Positions 32,056 to 41,196 are shown, counted from the stretch's first letter. The stretch: DNA of 64,000 nt from Acidobacteriota bacterium (GCA_003222395.1 QHWB01000049.1:55654-119653), one strand, 5' to 3'. Program-made: numbers and translations. Notes: a model not told the origin generated them from the sequence alone.

Positions 32056-34743
32056 ATGAAACGCGCGTTCCTCTTCGTCGTGCTGGCCCTTGCCGCGCTG
32101 CCGCACATGGCGGCGCAGCAGGGGCGCATCGATCCGACGCTGTACTCCGGATTGCGCTGGCGGCTGATCGGGCCGTTCCGCGGCGGGCGCGTGAACGGCG
32201 TCGCCGGAGTGCCAGGACAGATCAACGTCTTCTATTTCGGATCCGTCGGGGGCGGCGTCTGGAAGACGACCAACGCGGGCCGCACCTGGTTTCCGATCTT
32301 CGACTCGCAGCCGGTGGCGTCGATCGGCGCTGTCGCGGTGGCGCCGTCGAATCCCAGCGTCGTTTATGTCGGGACCGGCGAGTCGGACATGCGGTCGCAG
32401 ATCTCCTACGGCAACGGCATGTACAAGTCCACCGACGCCGGTTCGAATTGGACGCACCTGGGCCTCGACAACACGCGTCAGATCGCGCGCGTCATCGTCG
32501 ACCCGGCCAATCCCGACGTCGTCTTCGTCGCCGCGCTCGGGCATGCGTACGGCGCGAACCCGGACCGCGGCGTCTATCGTTCGCGCGACGGCGGCGCGAC
32601 GTGGCAGAAGGTGCTGTTCAGGAGCAACGACCTCGGCGCCGTCGATCTCACGCTCGATCCGGGTAACGCGCGCACCATCTACGCGTCGCTCTGGAATACG
32701 CGCCGTCCGCCGTGGAGCGTGTATCCGCCGTCGTACGGTCCGGGCAGCGGTCTGTTCAAGTCGACCGACGGCGGCGACACGTGGCAGCCGCTCACGCGCG
32801 GCCTGCCGACCGAAGGCGTCGGCCGCATCGGCGTCTCGATTTCCGCGTCGCGCCCCGCGCGCGTCTACGCGATCGTCGACGCGAAGGACGGCGGGCTCTA
32901 TCGATCGGATGACGGCGGCGCGGCGTTCACGAAAGTGTCGGGCGATCCGCGAATCTGGGGACGCGGCTGGTACTTCGGCAAGGTGACGGCAGATCCGAAG
33001 AACGCCGATCTCGTGTACGTGTCGAACACCGGCGTCTATCGATCGCGCGACGGCGGCCGCACCTTCGGCGAGCCGTTCAAGGGATCGCCCGGCGGCGACG
33101 ATTACCATCAGCTCTGGATTTCGCCGGACGATTCGAACCGCATGATTCTCGGCGGCGATCAGGGCGCCGTGATCAGCGTCGACGGCCTCGCGGACCATCC
33201 AACGTGGAGCTCGTGGCTGAATCAGCCGACGGCGCAGATCTACCACGTCGCGCCAGACAACGCGTTGCCGTACTGGATTACGGGCGCGCAGCAGGACAGC
33301 GGCGCCGTCCGCGTCCGATCGCGCGGCCGCTTCGCCACGATCACGATGCGCGACTGGGAGCCGATGTGCGCGGGCGGCGAAGCGGGCTACACCGCGCCGG
33401 ATCCGCTGCATCCGGAGATCCTGTTCGGCGGAACGGTGACGCGCTGCGACGTGAACACCGGCAAGACCGACAACGTGTCGCCCGAGCGCGATCAGCCGAC
33501 GCCGGCGCGCCACACGTGGACCAACCCGCTCGTCTTTTCCGCCGCCGATCAGCGCGTCCTCTACTTCGGCAACCAGTATCTGTTCAAGACGACCGACGGC
33601 GCGAAGACCTGGGCGCGGATCAGCGACGACCTGACGCGCGCCGAGCCGGGCGTGCCGCAGAATCTCGATCCGGTGACGGCGCTGGACTACGACCAGCAGC
33701 GCGGCAATCGCGGCGTCATCTACACCATCGCGCCGTCGCCGCTGCGCGGGCCGCTCCTATGGGTTGGCACCGACGATGGGTTGATCAAAGTCACGCCCGA
33801 CGAAGGCAAGAGCTGGCAGGACGTCACACCGCGCGAGCTGACGTCGTGGAGCAAGGTCGTCATGATGGAGGCGTCGCACTTCGACGCGAACGAGGCGTAC
33901 GCGGCGATCGATCGTCATCGGCTCGAGGACTACGAACCGTACATCTACCGCACGCGCGATGCCGGCAAGACGTGGCAGAAGATCACGCGCGGTCTTCCGG
34001 CCGGCGTCTACCTGCAGACGGTCAAAGAGGATCCGAAGCGGCGCGGTCTGCTCTACGCCGGCACCGAGCTCGGCGTCTTCGTCTCGTTCGACGACGGCGA
34101 CAACTGGCAGTCGCTGCAGCTGAACCTGCCGCCCTCGTCCATGCGCGACCTCGCGATTCACGGCGACGATCTGATCGTCGGCACGCACGGCCGCGGCATC
34201 TGGATCCTGGACGACATCAGCGCGCTCAGGCAGATCGACAACGACGTCGCCTCCGCGGACGCGTTCCTGTTCAAGCCTGGCGAAGCGATGCTGCTGCCGC
34301 CCGACACCGACAACGGCACGCCGACGCAGAAGGACGAGGCGGAAGCCGAGAATCCGCCCTCGGGCGCCATCATCGATTACTACCTGAAGAGCGCAGCGTC
34401 CGGGGCCGTCGTCATCGAGATCGCCGACGCGGGTGGTCAGACGGTGCAGCGCTTCTCGAGCGCCGACCCGTCGGTTCCGCCCGATCCGAACACGCTGTCG
34501 GTCAACGCCGTATGGCAGCAGCCGATGCAGCCGCCGTCGGCAGCAGCCGGCATGCACCGCTTCGTGTGGGATTTGCGGCAGGCGCTTCCGCCGGGCGGCG
34601 GACGCGGACGCGGCGGCGGTGGAGCCGGCGGCCGCGGCGGCGCGCCGTTCGTAAATGCCGCTGGCTATACGGTGAAGCTGACGGTGAATGGGAAGATGTA
34701 CGCGCAGCCGTTGTCGGTGGTACCGGATCCGAGATTGAAGTAA
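32056..34743 (+). CDS. Secreted sortilin/BNR-repeat propeller protein
   Basis: This 895-residue protein has a signal peptide (FLFVVLALAALPHMAAQ). Many BNR Asp-box and VPS10-like blades follow: VWKTTNAGRTW, MYKSTDAGSNW, VYRSRDGGATW, LFKSTDGGDTW, IYRTRDAGKTW and FVSFDDGDNW. The C-terminal 200 residues are a beta-rich region ending in a Gly/Arg-rich segment and KLTVNGKMYAQPLSV. Although often called glycosyl hydrolase, catalytic sialidase residues are not evident, so a binding role is likelier. The start at 32056 is three bases after a GTG alternative. It probably shares a transcript with the serine hydrolase 16 bases downstream. Confidence 0.88.
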   Translation: MKRAFLFVVLALAALPHMAAQQGRIDPTLYSGLRWRLIGPFRGGRVNGVAGVPGQINVFYFGSVGGGVWKTTNAGRTWFPIFDSQPVASIGAVAVAPSNPSVVYVGTGESDMRSQISYGNGMYKSTDAGSNWTHLGLDNTRQIARVIVDPANPDVVFVAALGHAYGANPDRGVYRSRDGGATWQKVLFRSNDLGAVDLTLDPGNARTIYASLWNTRRPPWSVYPPSYGPGSGLFKSTDGGDTWQPLTRGLPTEGVGRIGVSISASRPARVYAIVDAKDGGLYRSDDGGAAFTKVSGDPRIWGRGWYFGKVTADPKNADLVYVSNTGVYRSRDGGRTFGEPFKGSPGGDDYHQLWISPDDSNRMILGGDQGAVISVDGLADHPTWSSWLNQPTAQIYHVAPDNALPYWITGAQQDSGAVRVRSRGRFATITMRDWEPMCAGGEAGYTAPDPLHPEILFGGTVTRCDVNTGKTDNVSPERDQPTPARHTWTNPLVFSAADQRVLYFGNQYLFKTTDGAKTWARISDDLTRAEPGVPQNLDPVTALDYDQQRGNRGVIYTIAPSPLRGPLLWVGTDDGLIKVTPDEGKSWQDVTPRELTSWSKVVMMEASHFDANEAYAAIDRHRLEDYEPYIYRTRDAGKTWQKITRGLPAGVYLQTVKEDPKRRGLLYAGTELGVFVSFDDGDNWQSLQLNLPPSSMRDLAIHGDDLIVGTHGRGIWILDDISALRQIDNDVASADAFLFKPGEAMLLPPDTDNGTPTQKDEAEAENPPSGAIIDYYLKSAASGAVVIEIADAGGQTVQRFSSADPSVPPDPNTLSVNAVWQQPMQPPSAAAGMHRFVWDLRQALPPGGGRGRGGGGAGGRGGAPFVNAAGYTVKLTVNGKMYAQPLSVVPDPRLK

Positions 34744-34759
34744 AGCGCTGGAGATGGAC

Positions 34760-36337
34760 ATGCGTATCCGAATGCTCGTCGGGATCGTCTGTGCGGCTTC
34801 AATGTCGACGCTCCTGGCGGCGCGGCCCTTTCAGGGCCGCGATCGCGGCGCTGAAAGCCTCGCGCCACAAGTCGACAAGATCTTCGCGAAATGGAACTCG
34901 CCGTCGACGCCCGGCTGCGCGGTTGAGGCTGCCGTCGACGGCAAGCCGGTGATCGCGAAGGGCTACGGCATGGCGGACCTCGAGCACGACGTGAAGATCA
35001 CGCCCGAGTCGATCTTCGAAGCGGGGTCGGTGTCGAAGCAGTTCACCGCCGCCGCGATTCTGCTGCTCGCGCGCGAAGGGAAGCTCTCGATCGACGATCC
35101 GGTGAGACAGTACGTGCCGGAACTGCCTGACTATGGATCGCCGCTCACCATCCGCCACATGCTGAATCACACGAGCGGTCTGCGCGACTGGGGCAGCATC
35201 GAGGCCATCGCGGGCTGGCCGCGCACGAGCCGGGCCTACACGCACGCACACGTGCTCGAGATCGTCAGCCATCAGAAGGCGGTCAACTTCACGCCGGGGA
35301 CGAAGTGGTCCTACAGCAACACCGGCTTCAACCTGGCCGCGATCATCGTCTCGCGCGTGAGCGGGATGCCGTTCGCCGAGTTCACGCGGCAGCGGCTGTT
35401 CGGACCGCTCGGCATGACGCACACGTCGTGGCGCGACGACTTCACGCGGATCCTCAAGAACCGCGCGATGGCCTACTCGGATCGCAGCGGCGAGTTCCAC
35501 ACCGACATGCCGTTCGAGAACGTGCACGGCAACGGCGGCCTCCTGACCACGGTCGGCGATCTGCTGAAGTGGAACGAGAACTTCACGTCGCCGAAGGTCG
35601 GCGACGCCGCGTTCGTCGCGCTGCAGCAGCAGCCCGGAACGTTCAACGACGGCCGGGCGCACGGGTACGCTTTCGGTCTCATGATCAACAGCGACAAGGG
35701 CGTGCGCGTCGTCGAGCACAGCGGCTCGACCGCGGGTTACAGCGCCCATCTCGTCCGTTATCCCGATCAGCGGCTGTCGGTCGCCGTGCTGTGCAATGCG
35801 ACGTCGGCCCGCGCCACGCAGTATGCCCACGACGTGGCGTGGGTGTTCCTCAACGGCCGCGTCAGTCCGGCGTCCGATGCCGCCGTGCGCGAGCTCCCGC
35901 ATGAAGACGGCGTCCTCTACCGCAACATCAACGCCGGCGTCGTCCTGACGAACGCCCGCGGCGCGAAGTGGACGCAGGAGGGCGACCGGATCCGCGTGAC
36001 CGATGAGTACGGCAGCGTGGAGATCTATGAGCGTGCGAAAAAGGCGGCGCCGTCGCCGGCGCAGCTGCAGGAGCTGGCGGGCACCTACGTCAGCGATGAA
36101 GCGGAGACGACACTGGTTGCCGCGGTCGACGGCGGATCGCTCGTGCTGAAGCGTCGTCCCGATACCGTGATCACGCTGACGCCGCAGTACGCCGACGCGT
36201 TTACTGGGCCGCAGCTCGGGCTCGTCATCTTCAGGCGCGACGGCTCGGGGAAGGTGACGTCGCTGACCGTCAGTCAGGATCGTGTGTGGGATCTGCGGTT
36301 CGCTCGCCAGTCTTCGCCAACGCGCACGTCGCAATGA
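34760..36337 (+). CDS. Class C beta-lactamase-related serine hydrolase
   Basis: The protein has 525 residues. After an N-terminal signal interrupted by a family B element, the penicillin-binding fold has SVSK (Ser90, Lys93), WSYSN (Tyr185) and HSGST (His320, replacing KTG), as in D-aminopeptidase, esterase EstB and PBP4*-like families. The C-terminal 140 residues are a lipocalin-like beta domain. It is periplasmic or secreted; the substrate could be a D-amino peptide or ester, and there is no sign of true beta-lactamase action. GGAG upstream supports the ATG at 34760. Confidence 0.9.
   Translation: MRIRMLVGIVCAASMSTLLAARPFQGRDRGAESLAPQVDKIFAKWNSPSTPGCAVEAAVDGKPVIAKGYGMADLEHDVKITPESIFEAGSVSKQFTAAAILLLAREGKLSIDDPVRQYVPELPDYGSPLTIRHMLNHTSGLRDWGSIEAIAGWPRTSRAYTHAHVLEIVSHQKAVNFTPGTKWSYSNTGFNLAAIIVSRVSGMPFAEFTRQRLFGPLGMTHTSWRDDFTRILKNRAMAYSDRSGEFHTDMPFENVHGNGGLLTTVGDLLKWNENFTSPKVGDAAFVALQQQPGTFNDGRAHGYAFGLMINSDKGVRVVEHSGSTAGYSAHLVRYPDQRLSVAVLCNATSARATQYAHDVAWVFLNGRVSPASDAAVRELPHEDGVLYRNINAGVVLTNARGAKWTQEGDRIRVTDEYGSVEIYERAKKAAPSPAQLQELAGTYVSDEAETTLVAAVDGGSLVLKRRPDTVITLTPQYADAFTGPQLGLVIFRRDGSGKVTSLTVSQDRVWDLRFARQSSPTRTSQ
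34816..34868. repeat. Family B twin hairpin at the signal-peptide end of the serine hydrolase
   Basis: CCCTTTCAGGG plus a weaker GCTGAAAGC hairpin has outer ends GGCGGCGCGG and GCGCCAC. It is read as ARPFQGRDRGAESLAP, directly after the hydrophobic core. Confidence 0.75.
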
Positions 36338-36596
36338 CGGCCGCTTCTTTCTCTGGCGTCTCGCCGCCCCGTGAGATAGGCCGCCAGGGAATAAAGCGCC
36401 GTCCGCACGGGTTCTCGGCGCACGTCTATGCGCAGTCGCCGACGGTGCCCATCGAGCGGGCAGTCGAAGAGAAATTCGAGGCGGAGATCAAATCGCTGCT
36501 CTGAATTCCAAAATGCAGGGCGAGCCTTTCGGGCCGATACACCGCTCGGGCTGAAAGCCTCGCGCGACAGACGGTGTGCTGTGTCACCATAAACCA
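36338..36596. other. Intergenic region with family B element
   Basis: This 259-base spacer contains one twin-hairpin repeat (36517-36570). A readable stretch ending FEAEIKSLL at 36504 looks protein-like but has no credible start or family. The P450 start follows without a clear ribosome site. Confidence 0.4.
36517..36570. repeat. Family B twin element, diverged
   Basis: GCCTTTCGGGC is followed by GGGCTGAAAGCC, about 20 bases apart. It lies upstream of the P450 gene. Confidence 0.55.
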
Positions 36597-38003
36597 ATGG
36601 CGCGCAGCACTCTGGCACCTGACACCGCGGCCGCGAAGCTGCCGCCGGGTCCGAAGATTTCGGCGATCGCCTCGCTGACCTATCGCTTCAGCCGCGATCC
36701 GTTGAACTTTCTCGAAAGGATCGCGCGAACCTACGGCGATCTCGCATCGTACAGGATGACGGGCGAGCTGCTCTTCTTCGTCAACCATCCGCAGTACATC
36801 AAGGACATCTTGGTCACCGGCAGCCGCAACTTCACGAAGAGCCGCGGCCTCGAGATGACGAAGAAGCTGCTCGGCAACGGCCTGCTCACGAGCGAGGGCG
36901 CGTTGCACCTGCGCCAGCGCCGTCTGATGCAGCCGGCGTTTCACCGCGACCGCATCGCCGCCTACGCAAAGACCATGGTCGACTACGCCGACGAGCTGCG
37001 GCGGAAATGGCGCGACAATACGACGCTCGACGTGTCGCAGGAGATGATGCGCGTCACCCTGTCGATCGCCGGCAAGACGCTCTTCGACGTCGGCGTCGAA
37101 TCGCAGGCCCGCGAGGTCGGCCGCGCGCTGACCGACGTGATGGCCTCGTTCTGGCTCAGCATGATGCCGTTCGCCGACGTCATCGAACGGCTGCCGGTCG
37201 GGCCGATGCGGCGCGCGCGCGACGCGCGCGAGCGGCTCGACGCCATCATCTACGGCATGATCGCCGAGCGGCGCGCGAGTCATCCTGGAAACAATGTCCG
37301 CGGCGACCTGCTCTCGATGCTGCTCGTCGCGCAGGACGAGGACGACGGCAGCACGATGACCGACCGGCAGGTCCGCGACGAGGCGATGACGATTTTCCTC
37401 GCGGGCCACGAGACGACCGCGAATGCGCTGACGTGGACCTGGTACCTCGTGAGCCAGTCGCCGGACGTCGAAGCACGGCTGCACGAGGAGGTCGATCGCG
37501 TCCTGCAGGGCCGGCTACCCGGCGTCGCCGACATTCCGTCGCTGACGTTCGTCGAGAAGGTGGTGACCGAATCGATGCGTCTCTACCCACCGGCCTGGCT
37601 CATCGGCCGGCGCGCGATCGAACCGTATCCGATTGGCGGGTATGTCGCGCCGGCGCGCACGATCTTCCTCATGAGCCCGTGGGTGATGCACCGCGACGCT
37701 CGGTTCTTCGCGGAGCCGGATCGCTTCCACCCCGATCGCTGGACGCCCGCATTCAAGGCCGGGCTGCCGAAGTTCGCGTACTTCCCGTTCGGCGGCGGGC
37801 CGCGCCAGTGCATCGGCGAATCGTTCGCCTGGATGGAGCTCGTGCTCGTCGTCGCGACGATCGCGCAGCAGTGGAAGCTGCGCCTCGTTCCGGATCATCC
37901 AGTCGTCCCGCATCCGGTGGTGACGCTGCGAACGAAGCACGGGTTGCGGATGAACGTTCAGGTTCGAAGTCACGTCGCGGCGACTCTCGCAGCGGATCGC
38001 TGA
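36597..38003 (+). CDS. Cytochrome P450
   Basis: This 468-residue soluble P450 has a proline-rich hinge KLPPGPK at residues 12-18 and the I-helix oxygen motif AGHETTAN. ESMRLYPP carries the ExxR pair, followed by the RFHPDRW region and the heme loop FPFGGGPRQCIG with Cys405. It has no membrane anchor. The sequence looks like the CYP102/CYP110-like fatty-acid or terpene hydroxylase clade, but the substrate is open, and no ferredoxin partner is adjacent. The stop and the next ATG overlap by one base (TGATG). Confidence 0.93.
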   Translation: MARSTLAPDTAAAKLPPGPKISAIASLTYRFSRDPLNFLERIARTYGDLASYRMTGELLFFVNHPQYIKDILVTGSRNFTKSRGLEMTKKLLGNGLLTSEGALHLRQRRLMQPAFHRDRIAAYAKTMVDYADELRRKWRDNTTLDVSQEMMRVTLSIAGKTLFDVGVESQAREVGRALTDVMASFWLSMMPFADVIERLPVGPMRRARDARERLDAIIYGMIAERRASHPGNNVRGDLLSMLLVAQDEDDGSTMTDRQVRDEAMTIFLAGHETTANALTWTWYLVSQSPDVEARLHEEVDRVLQGRLPGVADIPSLTFVEKVVTESMRLYPPAWLIGRRAIEPYPIGGYVAPARTIFLMSPWVMHRDARFFAEPDRFHPDRWTPAFKAGLPKFAYFPFGGGPRQCIGESFAWMELVLVVATIAQQWKLRLVPDHPVVPHPVVTLRTKHGLRMNVQVRSHVAATLAADR

Positions 38004-38413
38004 TGACGCGGATCAGGCGGATCCTCGAGACGGTGCTCTACTGCGACGATCTCGCGCGCACCGCGGCGTTCTACCAGATACTGCTCGGAGCATCGCCGAT
38101 GTTGTCGGGCGATCGCCTCGTCGCAATCGACGCGGGCGAAGGCACCGTGCTGCTGCTGTTCCAACGCGGCAACTCCGGTCCGCTGAATGCGCCGGGCGGC
38201 CTCGTGCCCGGCCATGACGGCGGCGGTCCGGTACATCTCGCCTTCGCGATCGACGCGGCGGACATCGACGCGTGGAGCACGCGTCTCGCACAGCTCGGCA
38301 TCGACATCGAGAGCCGCGTCAGGTGGGAGCGCGGCGGGTTGAGCCTCTACTTCCGCGATCCGGATGGACGATCGGTGGAGCTCGCCACGCCCGGATTATG
38401 GCCGTCGTACTGA
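38003..38413 (+). CDS. VOC-family protein
   Basis: This 136-residue single VOC module has RILETVLYCDDLARTAAFY at the first strand and helix, GPVHLAFAI with a His ligand at the second half, and SLYFRDPDGRSVELATPG with the final Glu. This is typical of glyoxalase/bleomycin-resistance/dioxygenase relatives; a dimer would complete the metal sites. The ATG overlaps the P450 stop by one base, so they are co-translated. The reaction is unknown. Confidence 0.9.
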   Translation: MTRIRRILETVLYCDDLARTAAFYQILLGASPMLSGDRLVAIDAGEGTVLLLFQRGNSGPLNAPGGLVPGHDGGGPVHLAFAIDAADIDAWSTRLAQLGIDIESRVRWERGGLSLYFRDPDGRSVELATPGLWPSY

Positions 38414-38455
38414 TCGAGCCACTGTGCGTCCAGTCATCAGGAAATGGAGCAGTCG

Positions 38456-38833
38456 ATGATCAATGGGGCTCACGTCCTCCTCTACAGCCGCGACCCGGAT
38501 GCCGATCGCGCGTTCCTGCGCGAGGTGCTCTCGTTTCCATCCGTCGATGTCGGACACGGCTGGTTGATCTTCGCGCTGCCGCCGGCCGAGATCGCCGTCC
38601 ATCCGATGAACAGCGAGTTCGTTCAGGGCCACGGCGGCCATCGCATGCTCGGCGCGATCCTGTATCTGATGTGCGACGACGTGCGCGCCGAGGCGAAGGC
38701 GCTCGAGGCGAAGGGCGTCACCTGCGCATCGATCGAGGAGGAGTCGTGGGGATTCAGGACGACGATTCGTCTGCCGAGCGGCGGCGAAATCGGGTTGTAT
38801 CAGCCGACGCATCAAACGGCATATCGTCGTTGA
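38456..38833 (+). CDS. Small VOC-family protein
   Basis: This 125-residue protein begins MINGAHVLLYSRDPDADRAF and ends GGEIGLYQP, the one-module VOC pattern. Strand GHGGHRMLGAILYLMC replaces the usual second-half His strand. GGAG before the ATG at 38456 favours this start over 38444. It lies 42 bases downstream of the other VOC gene and may share its transcript. The metal site looks incomplete, so an enzymatic role is uncertain. Confidence 0.85.
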   Translation: MINGAHVLLYSRDPDADRAFLREVLSFPSVDVGHGWLIFALPPAEIAVHPMNSEFVQGHGGHRMLGAILYLMCDDVRAEAKALEAKGVTCASIEEESWGFRTTIRLPSGGEIGLYQPTHQTAYRR

Positions 38834-38847
38834 ATAAGACGATTGTT

Positions 38848-39636
38848 ATGAAGACGATCATTGGCTTCGGGTTTGCCGCCATCTGTGGCGTCTGCGCGCT
38901 GTACGCGGCGCCGTTCCAGGCGGCCGGCGTCTACGACCTCGTCATCGCGAACGGCCGCGTCATCGATCCCGAATCGGGTCTCGACGGCGTGCGGCACATC
39001 GGCATCGTCAGCGGCGTCGTCCGCGCGGTCGCGTCGGAACGCCTCGAGGGTCGCGCCGCCATCGACGCATCCGGGCTCGTCGTCGCTCCCGGCTTCATCG
39101 ATCTCCATCAGGACGCCCAGCGCGCGGTGAATCCGGCGGTCGATGCGTTGAGAGCAGTGGACGGCGTCGCGCCGGGACGCGCGGTGAGAGCGCCGACGCG
39201 CGGCGAGGAAACGATTCAGGGGCGCTGGAAATTGATCGCCGCCGAAGATCTCCGCGCCGACGGTTCCGTCGCGCGCTATCCGTGGGGCAGCCGTCCGGTC
39301 GGATCGATCGTCGTCGAGGGCGGATCCTGTTATCTCCAGATCATGTCGGGCGACGTGCCGTCGTTCGGTTCCGGCGCGCAGCCGGCAGGCGAACAGATGA
39401 AGGCGGCGCTCCTCAGCAGCTACATCGCGTACTCGGGTCCGTGCACGATCGACGACGCTGCGGGCAGCGTCACGCTGAGAGTCGAGGCCGCGTGGCGGCC
39501 GGATTACGTGGGGACGGAACAGAAGCGATTCTTCCGCTTCGACAACGGCAAGCTGATCTTCGGTCCGGCGCCGAACTCCGTTCGCGGCACCGGCGAAGCG
39601 CTCACGCGGCGTTTGACGCTCGAAAGGCAGCCCTAA
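38848..39636 (+). CDS. Chimeric protein: amidohydrolase N-terminus fused to lipocalin-like domain
   Basis: The protein has 262 residues. A signal peptide (residues 1-24) precedes about 65 residues of an amidohydrolase beta-sandwich and first barrel strand (YDLVIANGRVIDPESG, VVAPGFIDLHQDAQ), where the usual HxH metal pair is altered to HQD. The barrel then ends abruptly, and a linker rich in Ala/Val/Arg leads to a lipocalin-like domain (GRWKLIAAEDLRADGSVARY, GPCTIDDAAGSVTLRVE, KRFFRFDNGKLIFGP). Family B sequence supplies the last residues and the stop. It looks like a deletion fusion of two secreted genes; hydrolase activity is unlikely. Confidence 0.78.
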   Translation: MKTIIGFGFAAICGVCALYAAPFQAAGVYDLVIANGRVIDPESGLDGVRHIGIVSGVVRAVASERLEGRAAIDASGLVVAPGFIDLHQDAQRAVNPAVDALRAVDGVAPGRAVRAPTRGEETIQGRWKLIAAEDLRADGSVARYPWGSRPVGSIVVEGGSCYLQIMSGDVPSFGSGAQPAGEQMKAALLSSYIAYSGPCTIDDAAGSVTLRVEAAWRPDYVGTEQKRFFRFDNGKLIFGPAPNSVRGTGEALTRRLTLERQP

Positions 39637-39655
39637 AGGGCCCTGAAGGGCTGCC
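39624..39655. repeat. Family B element at the chimera's stop codon
   Basis: GGCAGCCCT and AGGGCTGCC pair around an AAAGGGCCCTGA centre. The TAA of the upstream frame lies inside, and the next ATG is five bases beyond. Confidence 0.65.
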
Positions 39656-39659
39656 GATC

Positions 39660-40409
39660 ATGATCGATCTCCTGCATCGGGGCAACATCGCCATCTGCCG
39701 CGTCGCCCACGGCAAGGCGAACGCGTTCGACATCGAATTGTGCGGCGGCATCATGGCGGCGCTCGAAGCGTGCCGCGACTCGTCGGACGCCGCCGTCGTC
39801 ATCACCGGGCAGGGGCGGATGTTCTCGGCCGGCGTCGATCTGGTTCGTCTCGTCGACGACGGTCCTGATTACGTAAGAGCGTTCCTCCCGGCGCTCACGG
39901 CGGCATTCGAAGCGGTGTTCGCGTTTCCGAAGCCGGTCGTCGCCGCGGTCAACGGCCACGCGATTGCGGGCGGCTGCATCCTCGCGTGCGCGGCAGACCA
40001 TCGCCTGATGGCGCGCGGATCGGGGCGCATCGGCATCCCCGAGCTGCGCGTCGGCGTGCCGTTTCCGACCGTGCCGCTGGAGATCGTGCGCCTCGCGGCG
40101 CCGCAGCACGTGCAGGCGCTCATCTACGGCGGCGCGACGTTCACGCCGGAGGAAGCCGTGGAGCGCGGTATCGTCGACGCCGTCGTCGAGCCCGATGCGC
40201 TCGTGGACGGGGCCGTCGCCGCGGCCGAGGGGCTCGCCGCGCTGCCGGCGGGCGTCTTCGAGCTGACGAAGCGTCAGATCCGCGAGCCGGCGCTTCAGCG
40301 AATCCGCGACGGCGCGAAATTCGACGAGGAGATCGTGCGCCTCTGGACCGCGCCGCGGACGCTCGCCTTCATCCGCGACTACGTCGCGCGCACCGTCAAA
40401 AAGCCGTAG
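39660..40409 (+). CDS. Enoyl-CoA hydratase/isomerase (crotonase fold)
   Basis: The protein has 249 residues and is cytoplasmic. CoA-site and oxyanion-hole segments GRMFSAGVDL and AIAGGCILACAADHRLM are present, and the PELRVGV segment carries a Glu at the catalytic position. It is somewhat shorter than typical EchA (about 260) but complete. It likely hydrates or isomerises an acyl-CoA; there are no beta-oxidation partners in the window. The start follows the family B hairpin directly, and no ribosome site was found. Confidence 0.9.
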   Translation: MIDLLHRGNIAICRVAHGKANAFDIELCGGIMAALEACRDSSDAAVVITGQGRMFSAGVDLVRLVDDGPDYVRAFLPALTAAFEAVFAFPKPVVAAVNGHAIAGGCILACAADHRLMARGSGRIGIPELRVGVPFPTVPLEIVRLAAPQHVQALIYGGATFTPEEAVERGIVDAVVEPDALVDGAVAAAEGLAALPAGVFELTKRQIREPALQRIRDGAKFDEEIVRLWTAPRTLAFIRDYVARTVKKP

Positions 40410-40475
40410 GACTGAAATCGTGTAAGATGTCGTCCGGTTTTGAATAGTTCGCTAGCGTAGTAACAACGAGAACAC

Positions 40476-40521
40476 GAAAGTCACGAAACACACGAAAACT
40501 TTTGTGTGTTTCGTGATTTCG
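40476..40521. repeat. Near-perfect inverted repeat, CACGAAA type
   Basis: The arms TCACGAAACACAC and GTGTGTTTCGTGA flank GAAAACTTTT. The element follows the enoyl-CoA hydratase gene. Confidence 0.75.
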
Positions 40522-40789
40522 TAGAGCGCGGTCGGGTCCCTATTTGACAAGGATGTGTTGCAAGCACGCCGAACCCGCGTCGGCGCAGCGCCTGCTCGCC
40601 CGGAGCCCTCCGCCGCCGACTTTGGTCGTTCCTATGTGGGTGCCGCAGGGCGAAGGAGCGCGACTGGGTTCAAGGGGTTGAGGAACTTCTAGGCGGGTCG
40701 GACGAAATGTTGCTAGGATTCCAATGAAGACCGAACCGGGACCAAGTCCGGTGTAGGTCTTCCCTCAGAGCCTCCGAAAAGAGGCCCTT
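40522..40789. other. Unassigned noncoding stretch with structured 3' part
   Basis: I see no gene here. A TTGACA lies at about 40544 without a clear -10 box. A nested hairpin (AAGACC/GGTCTT enclosing CCGG/CCGG arms) spans 40727-40762. A GCCTC/GAGGC hairpin followed by TTCTATTTT ends the stretch. A small RNA is possible. Confidence 0.3.
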
Positions 40790-40796
40790 CTATTTT
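40766..40796 (+). terminator. Weak candidate terminator
   Basis: The GCCTC/GAGGC stem with a CGAAAA loop is followed by a broken T-tract. It could end an RNA from the left or serve no function. Confidence 0.3.
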
Positions 40797-41196
40797 GATC
40801 GGGGCCACGCGACGATGCCCGCACTCGGGCCACCAGACCTTTGGTTTACCTCAGCCAGTGTTGATGCGCCGAGCTCGTCCCACATCAGTTCGGGTACGAT
40901 CTGCACCGGCCTGGCCGGAGGGGGAAACACTCTTCTCAAGGTAGCGTACGCGACGAGATCCGACAGTTGCAGAAACAGCGACTCGTGAGAGCGTCGGCTG
41001 ACCGGATCATCGAGTAGCCCGCGAATCGAACGAGTGCATGTCCCGCTCCGAATGCGCTCCCTGCAATCCCCGCACGGCGGGCACGAGGTGCGAGCACGCG
41101 CACGCGTGCTTCGTCGCCCTCATCATGAAAAATCACCACCTGAACTCCCTGCTTCGTTGTTAGCCGCTCAAGTCGCTGCAGGAGGAGATGAGAGAG
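40790..41196 (-). pseudogene. C-terminal remnant of a DUF3800 protein, frameshifted
   Basis: Reading the minus strand, LLLQRLERLTTKQGVQVV, then IFHDEGDEARV and AGSAFGAGH, run in one frame. A one-base shift near 41012 leads to LLDDPVSRRSHESLFLQLSD, AYATLRRVFPPP, MWDELG and SGGPSAGIVAWP, ending at 40790. This is the C-terminal half of DUF3800, an RNase H-like fold found near mobile and defence genes. The N-terminal half with DE-type residues is missing, cut where the carbonic anhydrase gene begins. Confidence 0.7.

Noticed and set aside
32056..34743. Annotation of the BNR proteins as sialidases or glycosyl hydrolases
   Set aside because: Asp-box repeats are present, but the catalytic Arg triad and nucleophile pattern of sialidases are not evident.
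36286..36504. Small plus-strand frame ending FEAEIKSLL
   Set aside because: The tail looks protein-like, but there is no ribosome site, family or neighbour support, and the 5' half is an out-of-frame reading of the serine hydrolase end.
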